From Candidatus Heimdallarchaeota archaeon (GTDB taxonomy: Archaea; Asgardarchaeota; Heimdallarchaeia; JABLTI01): DNA of 64,000 nucleotides. The position numbers and the translations under genes are program-made. The stretch's first letter is position 1. Every line of letters begins with the position of its first letter. Below the pieces are notes generated by a model that was given only the letters and a program-made list of their open reading frames with translations, had not been told where the DNA came from and did not search any database. The DNA lies in contig JAHLVW010000099.1 of the NCBI GenBank assembly GCA_019058275.1, positions 1 to 64,000 of the forward strand. The letters are read 5' to 3'. This document shows, in pieces, positions 42,736-52,161 of the stretch.

Positions 42736-45279
42736 ATGAGTTCGTTCTTTTTTTTCATGTCATCTGAGGAGTATAAACTATCTAAACGAATTAAAGATCG
42801 TTTTTTGAAACATTTACTTGATTTTATTGGTCCATTTTATCATAAGAAGAGAATTCCTAGAAATTGGATCCCTATTGGTGGAGTTACCACTCATAAAGAT
42901 AAAGGTAACAGCGTACTTTTTACTACTGATAATGGTTTCTTGGAAATCAAAATTATTAACAGTAGAATTTGGAGGATTCGAGCTTCAAAATATACTTTGC
43001 CTGAAGAACATACTTCTTGGGCAACTATCGAACCAGATTTAGGAATCAATTTGAAAATAAAGTTTGAATATGGCAGTTATACAATTAAGGAAAACAAAAA
43101 CCTCTCAGATAAAGATGACATTTTAGTTAAAGTAAGAGAAGTAGACTCTACTATAGTTTTCGAAAAAGTTGATGGCACCATCATTAATTTTGAAACTAAA
43201 CCAATCTCTTGGAGCACCAAAAACGATTGGAGCTCATGCCAGAAAGTTACCAGTGTTGAAGAAAAATATGTTGGTTTTGGTGAGAAAACTGGTGAATTGG
43301 TTAAAAATGGAAGAAAGATGGTTTTCTGGAACACGGATCCCTCTTGTTTTGGTTATAAAGAAGAACCTCTTTATCAAAGTGATCCCATTCAGATATCTGT
43401 TCGTGAAGATGGTTCTGCTTATGGGATATTCTATGATAATGAACATTATTCAGTTATCAAACCAAGCAAAAAGGGAGATAAAATTGATTATTATACTGAA
43501 AGTGGTCCGATTTGTTATTACATTATTACTGGACCTACTTTGAAAGATGTTTCCAAACAAATCTCAGCAATTAATGGTAAAATTCCCTTACCACCAAGAT
43601 GGGTGCTTGGTCATCATCAATCTCGTTGGAGTTATTATTCTGAAGAAAAAGTTCGTTCAATTGCTAAAAAATTCAGAGAACGAAATATCCCATGTGATTG
43701 CATTCATTTAGATATTGATTACATGAAAGGATACCGAAGTTTTACTTGGGATCATTCTCGTTTCCCAGATCCTAAAGGACTGATTAATGATTTACAAAGG
43801 GATGGTTTTAAAGTTATTACAATGATTGACCCAGGTTTAAAAATAGACTCTAATTGGGATATTTATAATGAGTGTATTAATCAAAATCTTCATTGCAAAC
43901 TTCCAGATGAGAGTCCATATATTGGAAGGGTATGGCCCGGTGACTGTATTTTTCCTGATTTTACAAATCCTCTAACACGAGAGTGGTGGGGAAACAAGTT
44001 CAAACTATTAACAGATGTTGATGTCGATGCTATTTGGCTTGATATGGCTGAACCATCTATATTTGATCTTCGTAGAACTTTTCCGGATGATGTTCTTCAT
44101 GATATGAATGGAAGAGAAGGGAATCATCGTGATGCTCACAATATTTATGGTCAAGCTTTTGCTATGGCTACTCGAGATGGTTTAGAGAAGATAAGAGCAA
44201 ATAAGCGAAATTTCATTTTTGTTCGTAGTAGTTATGCTGGTATCCAACGATATGCAGCTAGTTGGACTGGTGATAACTTTAGTCATTTTATAAGTCTCAA
44301 GCAATCTCTTTCTATGGTTTTGAACATGGGACTTGTTGGTCAAACAATGGTAACAGTTGATGTAGGTGGATTCGTATTTAATTGCTACCCAGAATTGCTT
44401 ATTCGTTGGTATCAATTAGGGATTTTTTACCCATTTATAAGAAATCACTCAGCAGATCATACAATTCCTCAAGAACCTTTTGCTTTTGATAAGAAAACCG
44501 AGGATATAATAAGAAAATATATCGAATTGCGATACCAATTGCTTCCTTATTTCTATTATCACATGTGGGAAGCAGCTCAGTTTGGATTACCAATAATGAG
44601 ACCACTCTTTATGGAATTTCCAAAAGATGTTGAAACCTATAACAAGAAATGGCATAATACTCAATTTATTGCTGGTGAGAAAATCCTAATTGCTCCAGTT
44701 TTAGAAGAAATCAAAAAGAATGAGACCTCTGTTAAGCGAGAAATCTATCTCCCTCAAAGTGATTGGGTTAATTTCTGGACAAAAGAACCCATTAAGGGGG
44801 GGCAAATAATTGAAGTTGATGTTAGTCTAGAAGATTTACCAATTTTTGTAAAAGCTGGCAGTGCAATACCTATTGGTCCTATAGTTCCTCATGTTGAGAA
44901 AACATCTGAACATCCTCAAATTGTTGAGATATATCCAGGTGAGGATATTCATGGAAAGGCATATTTCGATGATGGAGAATCTAAGGATTTCGAGCTTGGT
45001 GAATATAACCATCTAACTATTAGTGGAACAGATAACGGGAAAATAATTCAGCTTGACATTTCTTCGGATGGTTCTCGAGATGATCTTCCAACTACAAACA
45101 ATACTATGATTATAAAATTCTTTAAGAAACAACCACCAAAATCTGTTAAAGTGAATGACAAAACCTACTCAAATGATAGCTTATCATCTAGTAGTTATTG
45201 GGAACATAAAGAAGAAGGTGTGCTGTCAATCATAATTAAGAAACCTGAATTTCCACTAGCAGTTGAAATAATCTGTTAA
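42736..45279 (+). CDS. Glycoside hydrolase family 31 (alpha-glucosidase/xylosidase type)
   Basis: Protein of 847 aa. Beta-sandwich N-domain (about 40-270), catalytic barrel (about 280-640) and C-terminal beta domains. The nucleophile D436 lies in IWLDMAEPS (the family motif WxDMxEP, here with Ala for the usual Asn). The acid/base D513 lies in SWTGDNFSHF. The sugar-pocket strings GHHQSRWSYYSEEKVRSIA and HLDIDYMKGYRSFTWD are typical alpha-glucosidase. There is no signal peptide; the enzyme is cytosolic. Start at ATG 42736, with an alternative ATG 42757. It would release alpha-linked glucose or xylose from oligosaccharides; exact linkage is not predictable. Confidence 0.93.
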   Translation: MSSFFFFMSSEEYKLSKRIKDRFLKHLLDFIGPFYHKKRIPRNWIPIGGVTTHKDKGNSVLFTTDNGFLEIKIINSRIWRIRASKYTLPEEHTSWATIEPDLGINLKIKFEYGSYTIKENKNLSDKDDILVKVREVDSTIVFEKVDGTIINFETKPISWSTKNDWSSCQKVTSVEEKYVGFGEKTGELVKNGRKMVFWNTDPSCFGYKEEPLYQSDPIQISVREDGSAYGIFYDNEHYSVIKPSKKGDKIDYYTESGPICYYIITGPTLKDVSKQISAINGKIPLPPRWVLGHHQSRWSYYSEEKVRSIAKKFRERNIPCDCIHLDIDYMKGYRSFTWDHSRFPDPKGLINDLQRDGFKVITMIDPGLKIDSNWDIYNECINQNLHCKLPDESPYIGRVWPGDCIFPDFTNPLTREWWGNKFKLLTDVDVDAIWLDMAEPSIFDLRRTFPDDVLHDMNGREGNHRDAHNIYGQAFAMATRDGLEKIRANKRNFIFVRSSYAGIQRYAASWTGDNFSHFISLKQSLSMVLNMGLVGQTMVTVDVGGFVFNCYPELLIRWYQLGIFYPFIRNHSADHTIPQEPFAFDKKTEDIIRKYIELRYQLLPYFYYHMWEAAQFGLPIMRPLFMEFPKDVETYNKKWHNTQFIAGEKILIAPVLEEIKKNETSVKREIYLPQSDWVNFWTKEPIKGGQIIEVDVSLEDLPIFVKAGSAIPIGPIVPHVEKTSEHPQIVEIYPGEDIHGKAYFDDGESKDFELGEYNHLTISGTDNGKIIQLDISSDGSRDDLPTTNNTMIIKFFKKQPPKSVKVNDKTYSNDSLSSSSYWEHKEEGVLSIIIKKPEFPLAVEIIC

Positions 45280-45284
45280 AGATG

Positions 45285-46334
45285 TTAAGAATTATTATCA
45301 TCACTTAATCCTGGAAAGTAGTATTTGATCCCAGTTGAATAACTTGCATCTTTGATTGCACAACCAGCTTTAACGAATTTATCTAGTTCTTCTGTTGCTT
45401 TTTCCACAGGCCAATTAGTATTCATCATTAGCTCTTCAATTGTTAGAAATCCTTTAGCATTAGCTAAACGCAGTATTATAGATGCTTCACTTTCTGATGG
45501 TTTGAATTGAACCCAGTATAATCCCTCTTGATCTTGAGTCAAAATAAGCAAACCATTTTCGTCCAAAAGCTCAACAGCTTTTATTATATCTTTCAAAGTA
45601 GCTCGTACTCGTGGAAAATCATCTTTTAATTTTGAAAAAATAGCTCTAATAGCTATTGGTTTATCAGATGAATCATCACCAAAAGACATGGCGATTTTTA
45701 GGATAATATTACCCAGTTGATCATAATACTTGCTTTTGCCAACAAGTTTGGGTTTTTCTAGTTTGAGTATTCCTTTTAGTGCACCTGCTCTTTCAACGAA
45801 TTCCAATTCATCATTAAATCTATTCAACAACTGAGAAGCAATGTCTTCTGATGATTGAATATTAGTTTTTATATGCTCTTTGCTCGAGAATAATTCATCA
45901 ATTGTTTGTATGTTTTCAATAATCTTCTTTGCTTGATCTTTTAGTTTCTCAACTTCACTAAAAACAACCAAGGAATCAATTTCCTTGATATCTTCTTTAA
46001 GATCCCAACATCGACTGAAGATTATGAAATCAAAAAGTAAAGAGTTATTTGTAACAATCTTCTGAGTTTTTTCCGAAGTTCCTGGTCTAAACCTTAATTC
46101 TTGACTTCTAGCTCTATCAATTAGCGAATCTATTCTGGCTTTAATTTGAGGAATAATTCTTTTTGCTCCCTCTAAGAATTTACTAGATTCTTCGGTATTA
46201 ATAATTAATTTTCTACTGTCAAATAATAAGAAAGTTAATGCTTGATTTAATTTACTTTCATAGATTTTCAATTTGTGTAAATCTTTAGGTGTATCTATTA
46301 AATCCTGTAATGCATATAACTTCTCATCATTCAT
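45285..46334 (-). CDS. ESCRT-II Vps22 (EAP30/SNF8)-like protein with coiled-coil N-terminus
   Basis: Protein of 349 aa. The last 140 residues form two winged helices in the order and spacing of Vps22/SNF8: VRATLKDIIKAVELLDENGL (first wing), then SEASIILRLANAKGFLTIEEL and WPVEKATEELDKFVKAG, ending IKYYFPGL like the YW-(L/F)-P ending of eukaryotic SNF8. The first 200 residues are long charged helices, unlike the eukaryotic N-terminus. ESCRT-II links ubiquitin or membrane recognition to ESCRT-III in Asgard archaea and eukaryotes. No other ESCRT gene is adjacent, so a stand-alone paralogue or another tandem winged-helix protein is possible. Stop lies 5 nt from the GH31 stop (convergent). Confidence 0.5.
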   Translation of the reverse strand: MNDEKLYALQDLIDTPKDLHKLKIYESKLNQALTFLLFDSRKLIINTEESSKFLEGAKRIIPQIKARIDSLIDRARSQELRFRPGTSEKTQKIVTNNSLLFDFIIFSRCWDLKEDIKEIDSLVVFSEVEKLKDQAKKIIENIQTIDELFSSKEHIKTNIQSSEDIASQLLNRFNDELEFVERAGALKGILKLEKPKLVGKSKYYDQLGNIILKIAMSFGDDSSDKPIAIRAIFSKLKDDFPRVRATLKDIIKAVELLDENGLLILTQDQEGLYWVQFKPSESEASIILRLANAKGFLTIEELMMNTNWPVEKATEELDKFVKAGCAIKDASYSTGIKYYFPGLSDDNNS

Positions 46335-46440
46335 GCTAATTACCCAAGAATTAAGTTAATTATATGGAATTGTTAATTTGTACATTAAAAATATATTGAA
46401 ATAAGATATTTAGATTATCTCCCAATAACAGTTTTAAATA

Positions 46441-46710
46441 ATGGTTATGAGTAATATTTGTCTGTTTATGGAGAAGAACACGTTGTCAATAATAAGAAGA
46501 TTATTGAAAAACAAAGCAGCTAAAAGTAAGAAATCAATTATCTCAGGAACAGTTGGCACTGTAATTGCTATTGCAATTTTTGCGGTCTTTTTAAGTGATT
46601 GGGGAGCAGCCTTTGGAGTCATTCTTAGTTCTATCGTATTAACAGCGATAGCTGTTGGTGTTTATTTCTGGTTACGTGCAATCAATGAACTTCCTGATGT
46701 GCTCAGCTAA
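46441..46710 (+). CDS. Small membrane protein, two transmembrane segments
   Basis: Protein of 89 aa (alternative start at an in-frame ATG 30 nt later, MEKNTLS). The N-terminus is basic (RRLLKNKAAKSKKS), with hydrophobic helices at about residues 33-50 and 55-77. No family is recognised. It is divergent from the ESCRT-II-like gene, 106 nt apart. Start spacing and basic-then-hydrophobic order support a real inner-positive membrane protein. Confidence 0.5.
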   Translation: MVMSNICLFMEKNTLSIIRRLLKNKAAKSKKSIISGTVGTVIAIAIFAVFLSDWGAAFGVILSSIVLTAIAVGVYFWLRAINELPDVLS

Positions 46711-46880
46711 TGATTTTGAAATGATAAATAGTATTAGTATAATCGCTTAGATATTTTTTAAAACAAATAATTAAATAAATAAAGAACTGTTATATGAGAA
46801 CTTTAAAGGATTATGTTAAACAAAACAGTCAAAACTTCAACAAATTAGTTGAATTAATGAAAAACGATTGTAAGAATACC

Positions 46881-46889
46881 TTTATAATA
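46881..46889 (+). promoter_or_regulatory. TATA box of the 46.9-kb RNA candidate
   Basis: TTTATAATA, centred about 26 nt before position 46911, where the first stem of the foldable region begins. That is the usual spacing from archaeal TATA box to transcription start. Confidence 0.45.
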
Positions 46890-46910
46890 CAAAAAAAGAA
46901 TAGTTAATTA

Positions 46911-47002
46911 GCGTGCTTAATGCCATTTGGCACGCCATTTTGAATATTGACTATCTCCTGTTTCGACGCGGGACTTTTCGATTGGAAAGTTCCCGCGTTT
47001 TT
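46911..47002 (+). ncRNA. Candidate free-standing two-hairpin RNA
   Basis: A GC-rich island in a gene-free 350-nt gap. Stem 1 pairs GCGTGC (46911-46916) with GCACGC (46930-46935), with an alternative inner TGCC/GGCA. Stem 2 pairs CGCGGGA (46967-46973) with TCCCGCG (46991-46997), extended by CTTT with AAAG and followed directly by five T (46998-47002). With the TATA box at 46881-46889 this is a complete small transcription unit of about 92 nt. No known RNA family was recognised. The second hairpin could alone be a terminator. Confidence 0.5.
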
Positions 47003-47062
47003 GATTTCGAAGGTTAAATTAATTTGAGTTTAGTGAAGAAAAAGAGATAATTTGTTAGAAAG

Positions 47063-48395
47063 TTATTTCTTACGTTTTCTAACAAGCAATATAATTATAA
47101 TAAAACTCAGAAACGATGGAATAACAAAAATGACATTAAAACCAGTTTTTCCAGTAGGCTCAGGTTCAGATATTATAGAACTAATATTCTCTGATGGATT
47201 AATTGCTAGATCAGGACAATCATATGTTGCCATATATAGTAGTCCAGGATATACTATATTTTGACAATTACTAATAACTCCATTAGCATGTGGATTAAAA
47301 CCATCCCAAAGATAAGTCCAATCATCTCCATGGAATGTTTCAAGAGTAACTGAAACGATTCCTCTAGCACTATATATCCAATCTCCCCATTCTCCTGCAC
47401 ATGGATACAAATACTCATGAGTAAAACCTGTGAGCAAGGCTAATTCATTGCCTAGATCATCATAAATCTCTTCATCTGGACAAGAGTATGAAGAATCATA
47501 AGACCAAGGAGTTATTATTAACTCAACGCCTGAATGCAATGATACTGCTGCTTGGAAATAATGCTGTCTTACAAAATTAGCTAATGCTAGAGTTTCAGGT
47601 TCAGAAAAAGGTTCTTCTCCTCGATATGTATCATGAGTAACATTATCACTATTACCAAATGGATAATCCCATTGGTATGCATAGTTTCTGTTTAAATCCA
47701 CTCCTCCAGGTTTATCTTCTGCTATTGTTTCATCTGGATCGTCAAAATCAACACCAGTAATAATCTCATTTTCATCTTCAATTCCATCACCATCTTCATC
47801 AATAGGATGATAGTTTTTCCTCATTTCAGGCCATAGATGAAGAATATCTAATGAATCAATGTTCAATGAAGGTACAACATAAATGGTTCTTTCATTGAGC
47901 ATTTCCTGAATCTCTTCATCACCATTAGTAAAATCATAAACTATTTTGTCAATAAAATAAAGAGCATTTTCTATTGTAATAGATTCTCTTGCATGATGAT
48001 GTGCAACTAAGAAAAATTCTTTTTTGAATTTTTCAGATGTTTCGTTAGTGATTATCACTAATGATATATTATTTCCTTGATAACTAGTTCCAATGTCTGA
48101 TATATCAACTAAACCCGGGAAATTTGTTTCTAATGAGTTAAGTTTGCTAACAAGTTCAGTTCTATTATGGTAAGGTCCTAAGCTATTACCCCAATTTGCT
48201 ATATCATTTCCTGGTAAATCTCCAGGGCTGCCTTCGAATTCATCCCAAATCCAGATATAATCTGAATTCGCTAGAGTAATTTCATAACTTAGATTTCCTT
48301 CTTTTGAGCTTAAATACAAAAGGTAAACTAGTAAGTAATGAACAATAGAAAATAATGATCATGCTAAATGTAAAGAATGTTCTTTTAGTTAACAT
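47063..48395 (-). CDS. Secreted M14 zinc carboxypeptidase, C-terminally anchored
   Basis: The open frame runs from 48319 (418 aa, TTG start). The M14 site is complete: HxxE zinc motif in VAHHHARESIT, the third ligand His in AVSLHSGVEL and the catalytic Glu in VTLETFHG. An acidic Ca-binding-like loop (DEDGDGIEDENE) lies near residue 175. The C-terminus is a membrane helix plus KRKK. A signal peptide (MLTKRTFFTFSMIIIFYCSL) is encoded from ATG 48395 but in another frame, joined near 48320-48350, so either a frameshift is present or the TTG is used. It cleaves C-terminal residues outside the cell. Confidence 0.82.
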
Positions 48396-48499
48396 TTTCT
48401 TCTTATAATAAAGGAATTAGTGAGTACAAAAAACCTTAGTAAACTTTAGGATAAATCTTCATAAATGGCAAATTGATAATACTATCTGGAGTTTTTTGT

Positions 48500-49018
48500 T
48501 TGATAGATGTAGAAATTAAAGTTAGGTATGAGCACCATACTCGAGTAAAAAAGATACTTGAAAAAAAAGGAGCGATATTCGGGGGAGTTGATAATCAAAT
48601 TGATATTTATTTCAAATCACCCACAGGTCGTTTGAAATTAAGGAAGGGGAATATCGAAAATGCTCTCGTTTTTTATTCTCGAGATAATATTAAAGGGATT
48701 AAACCAAGTGAGTATTATCTATACAAATCTCAAGAACCTGAAATGCTTGAAGAGATATTGAAAATGGCTTTGGGAGAACTTGTTACAGTTGAGAAAAAGC
48801 GAGAGATGTACTTTATTGATAATGTCAAATTCAATTTAGATGAAGTAAAAGATTTAGGAAAATTCATAGAAATCGAAGCGATTGGAACTGACTCGAATGA
48901 AATTGATAAACTAGATCATGTTGTTAGAGAATATGTTAAGCTTTTTGATATACAGGAAAAGGATATTCAAAGTCATTCTTACAGTGATTTAATGTTAGAG
49001 AAATTGAAAAAGAACTAG
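48500..49018 (+). CDS. CYTH-domain protein (CyaB/thiamine-triphosphatase-like)
   Basis: About 172 aa from TTG 48500, placed 8-9 nt after a TGGAG ribosome site; an upstream start at 48473 adds nine hydrophobic residues. IDVEIKVRYEH is the D/ExExK signature of the CYTH triphosphate tunnel, with further Arg/Lys/Glu strand residues (GRLKLRKG, KKREMYFID, FIEIEAIG). Family members act on triphosphate substrates: class IV adenylate cyclase, thiamine triphosphatase and polyphosphatase. Most archaeal ones are of unknown substrate. A hairpin follows at 49046-49073. Confidence 0.85.
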   Translation: MIDVEIKVRYEHHTRVKKILEKKGAIFGGVDNQIDIYFKSPTGRLKLRKGNIENALVFYSRDNIKGIKPSEYYLYKSQEPEMLEEILKMALGELVTVEKKREMYFIDNVKFNLDEVKDLGKFIEIEAIGTDSNEIDKLDHVVREYVKLFDIQEKDIQSHSYSDLMLEKLKKN

Positions 49019-49045
49019 TTTCTAAAATTAAAAAAGAAAAAAGCC

Positions 49046-49073
49046 ATCTTTCCTCCCCCATAGAAGGAAAGAT
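49046..49073. terminator. Hairpin between convergent genes
   Basis: ATCTTTCCT (49046-49054) pairs with AGGAAAGAT (49065-49073), extended by a GC pair on each side with a bulge. It lies between the CYTH stop and the stop of the 1005-aa gene. Confidence 0.5.
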
Positions 49074-49095
49074 AGCTCCTCATATTCCCCTTATA

Positions 49096-52000
49096 CTAAT
49101 CCTTTTTCTCGACGACGGATAGTTTGTCAGGAATTAGTTTTTGTTGACAAATTGGGCAAGTCCCCTTTACTTTTACCCATTCCAACAAATGCTCTTTATG
49201 AGCAATATTTTCACAATGATAACATTCTAAATATTCAGATCCAAATGAAATTGGTAGTTTGCATACTGAACACAGAATGGTATCGACTCCACAATTCGGA
49301 CATGCTTCCTGGAAATTTGTCCTTTCTTCTCCACAAGAGAAACACTTAGTAGTTCTCTTCGATATTCTCTCCATTATAGCTTCTTGATCTACTGGCAGTG
49401 ACATTTCTGAAGGAGTAACTCCCAAGCTAATTAGACTGGTAATTTCATTTACAATACAATTTTTGATTTCATCTGGTGCTTCTTGATAAGCTAGTTGTAA
49501 ATAGTTAAGTGAGGATTGTAGTTCTTTTGTGTCACGAAAAGCTAAACCAAGCTCTTCGGCAATTATGTACAAGGGTATATCTAATTGTATGTTGTAAATC
49601 ACCTTTTGCTGCTCTTTCATTCCGCTGAGATTATGAAACTCCTTCTGTAAAGCATTAGCTTTTTCTGATCCCTTCATAGTTCCTTTAATATCAATTATCC
49701 TCTCCAATGGTTTAATCAACCAATCCAAGATATCTATTAGTTCATGGACAGCAATAATCTCGAGAGACTCCTTTGCTTCTTGCCATAGTATCAATCCATC
49801 CTCAAATTTAGCTTCATTAATCGATTTTTGACCCATTTTAAGCTGATCCCTAGCCTTGAATTTATGGAATTGTTGTGTGTATCTAGGAACATGTTCAGAT
49901 GCTAGTTTTAACCCTGATTTCCAATTTCCTTGGCTAATATACTTCTCCAAAAGTGAGCTTAATGCTCTTTTTCTGAGAGCTTTGAATTCCAAATCAGCAG
50001 TTCCTTTACCAGCAAAGTATCTATCGAGTTTTTGTTCAGTTCTTTTGTACATTTGTAAACCAAACACTATGTAGAGAACCAAGACTAATGCTATTGCAAC
50101 CCAAAGAGTAACAAAAAGATCATTGGAGGTTAAATGGAATTTATTTGTTACTTTATACAGAGTACTAAATTGATACGTTCCTGCTCCAGTTACTAGTGTT
50201 ATAGTCACTTCTTCTGTATACTTGCTCTTTGGTGTAAAACCAATAAATACAATGGATAATTCCTTGGTTGTTGTTGAATCAGAGCTAAAGTTGTAGAAAT
50301 ATGAAACACCTTGATCAATATAGGCTGAATAAATATTAACTTTTACTTGTAAATCTCTTGACAATCTGTTATTGAAAGTTAGTTCTATTATATGTGAAAT
50401 TGAGTCAACTCTTCTTATTGTAATAGGTGAAGGTTGTAAAACAAGTTCGATTTCAGGTTTAAAATCGACATCAATGATTAATTCATATTTTCTAATAATT
50501 CGTGAGTTTTGCAGAACCGTAAATTCAATTTGCTCATTCTCTATAGTTGTGGTAATTTCATTTACGTTTAAAGTCACATTACCTGGCAATTCTGCAATAG
50601 TATAGTTTATGTCTAGGTTGCTATCAACCTTTGCTTGAATAGTTAAATCACTTCTTGAAACATTATTGCCTACTAAATCTGTTGGTTGAATATACAATTC
50701 ATTTTCACTATTTTCTAGAAGTACTTCAGCATTCCCTCTAACATTAAAAGCTAAATGTTGAGCTAAATAGAATTCAATAGAAGGATTATTGAGATTGTTC
50801 TTACCAAGACTTGAGCTAATTTGTATGTCAAATAGCTTGAGAGTTGTACTTGAAGATATTTGTTTTAGGTCCGATGAATAGGTATCAGTTTGAGCCATGT
50901 CATCTCCTACTAAAATCGTATATTTGCTCACATCAACATTGAATAAATCATATGAAATGGCTATGATTTCATCTTGACCATCTAAGTCCAGATCCACAAC
51001 CTGGCCATCCAATGACCAACTTGGTGTTTGATTCATAATCGATAACTGTATTGTTCCAAAATTCCCAGAACTGAAGCTTGTAGTTATACAGCTGGGTTCT
51101 GTACCTGAAATTGCATATATATAACTGCCAAATAGAACTATTCCATCATTTGCTAGACTTTTTGATTTGTATAATTTCATACCATAAACTCTGAAATCAT
51201 CTACCCCATAGTTTATCGTTAATGAATCTATAAAAACAAAGTTTCTGGTAACCCCTTTGTTTATTGTAATTGCTTCCAAATATGACTCAACAGTTGGAAC
51301 GTTAACACCAGTTATGATGAAATTTACATCATCTGTTTCTGCAATTGTTTCTACATCTATTACTATATGATCTGTTCCATCCCAATTGAAGCTGGTTGAT
51401 ATTTCATAATCATTTGCAATTGAATTATAGGTCAGCTCAATGACAGTATTTTGACTTAAATCAGTACTATTTTTACCAATAACATATAATTCGTAAATAT
51501 TGTCTTGATCAATATCGAAGATATCGAATGCATATGTTTCATTTAGAACTGATGAGGAAATGTTGTAAGAATAAGCTAAAGTTAGGCTAGAACTGGTAAC
51601 AGTAAAGAAATCTATGAATCTGTATATTGAATCAAATTCCTTTATTGCTATTAGCATTGGATTTGTATTTGTATTATTGAAGCTAGTTTTTATCACTTTA
51701 CCGTTAATATAATTGGTTTCTTTGCTCTGCACATCCTTGTATACCACACTATCATAAGAAGTAGCTGAATAATAATCATCGGTGAATGTGAACAATTGTA
51801 TGACTCCATGATTATGACCTGTCCCATTACGAATGCTGCCTAAACTAGCAATGGAACCGGTATATGTGGCGGTAGTATTTATTGTTACTAACTCATTCAT
51901 AGTATAGGAATTATTGAAATCTTGTGAAGAAAATTCAGCATCATTTAGATTGAATTTTGTAAAATTCTCTAATAAGCAGTTGAAATTATTTATCTTTACA

Positions 52001-52113
52001 GGTTCAGATAAAACAATATCATTACGAGTCATCTTAACTACAACTGCTGAAGTTAATACTGAAATAATTATTGCTGATGAAATGAGTATGAATCCATAGA
52101 ATTGCTGTTTCAT
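49096..52113 (-). CDS. Receptor-like protein: extracellular propeller, TM, TPR-like and RING/PHD-like zinc modules
   Basis: Protein of 1005 aa. The N-terminal membrane/signal helix (about 8-28) is followed by an extracellular region with FG-GAP-like loops (DIFDIDQDNIYELYVIG, DLDLDGQDEIIAI) and beta-sandwich domains to about 660. One membrane helix follows (about 665-687, FVTLWVAIALVLVLYIVFGL). The part behind it is a helical TPR-like region (about 700-920) and a zinc ribbon plus RING/PHD-like module (CFSCGEERTNFQEACPNCG, CSVCKLPISFG, CYHCENIAHKEHLLEW, CPIC). The zinc end is shared with 32640-33146. The layout suggests an outside sensor coupled to a cytosolic zinc-finger effector, possibly ubiquitin-related. 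Confidence 0.75.
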   Translation of the reverse strand: MKQQFYGFILISSAIIISVLTSAVVVKMTRNDIVLSEPVKINNFNCLLENFTKFNLNDAEFSSQDFNNSYTMNELVTINTTATYTGSIASLGSIRNGTGHNHGVIQLFTFTDDYYSATSYDSVVYKDVQSKETNYINGKVIKTSFNNTNTNPMLIAIKEFDSIYRFIDFFTVTSSSLTLAYSYNISSSVLNETYAFDIFDIDQDNIYELYVIGKNSTDLSQNTVIELTYNSIANDYEISTSFNWDGTDHIVIDVETIAETDDVNFIITGVNVPTVESYLEAITINKGVTRNFVFIDSLTINYGVDDFRVYGMKLYKSKSLANDGIVLFGSYIYAISGTEPSCITTSFSSGNFGTIQLSIMNQTPSWSLDGQVVDLDLDGQDEIIAISYDLFNVDVSKYTILVGDDMAQTDTYSSDLKQISSSTTLKLFDIQISSSLGKNNLNNPSIEFYLAQHLAFNVRGNAEVLLENSENELYIQPTDLVGNNVSRSDLTIQAKVDSNLDINYTIAELPGNVTLNVNEITTTIENEQIEFTVLQNSRIIRKYELIIDVDFKPEIELVLQPSPITIRRVDSISHIIELTFNNRLSRDLQVKVNIYSAYIDQGVSYFYNFSSDSTTTKELSIVFIGFTPKSKYTEEVTITLVTGAGTYQFSTLYKVTNKFHLTSNDLFVTLWVAIALVLVLYIVFGLQMYKRTEQKLDRYFAGKGTADLEFKALRKRALSSLLEKYISQGNWKSGLKLASEHVPRYTQQFHKFKARDQLKMGQKSINEAKFEDGLILWQEAKESLEIIAVHELIDILDWLIKPLERIIDIKGTMKGSEKANALQKEFHNLSGMKEQQKVIYNIQLDIPLYIIAEELGLAFRDTKELQSSLNYLQLAYQEAPDEIKNCIVNEITSLISLGVTPSEMSLPVDQEAIMERISKRTTKCFSCGEERTNFQEACPNCGVDTILCSVCKLPISFGSEYLECYHCENIAHKEHLLEWVKVKGTCPICQQKLIPDKLSVVEKKD

Positions 52114-52141
52114 TTTGTCAACCTCATCGCATAAAAGAAAA

Positions 52142-52161
52142 AGGAAGCTACTTAGCTTCCT
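52142..52161. terminator. 9-bp hairpin at the end of the VWA gene
   Basis: AGGAAGCTA (52142-52150) and TAGCTTCCT (52153-52161) form a near-perfect palindrome overlapping the VWA stop codon, 28 nt before the start of the 1005-aa gene on the same strand. Confidence 0.4.
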
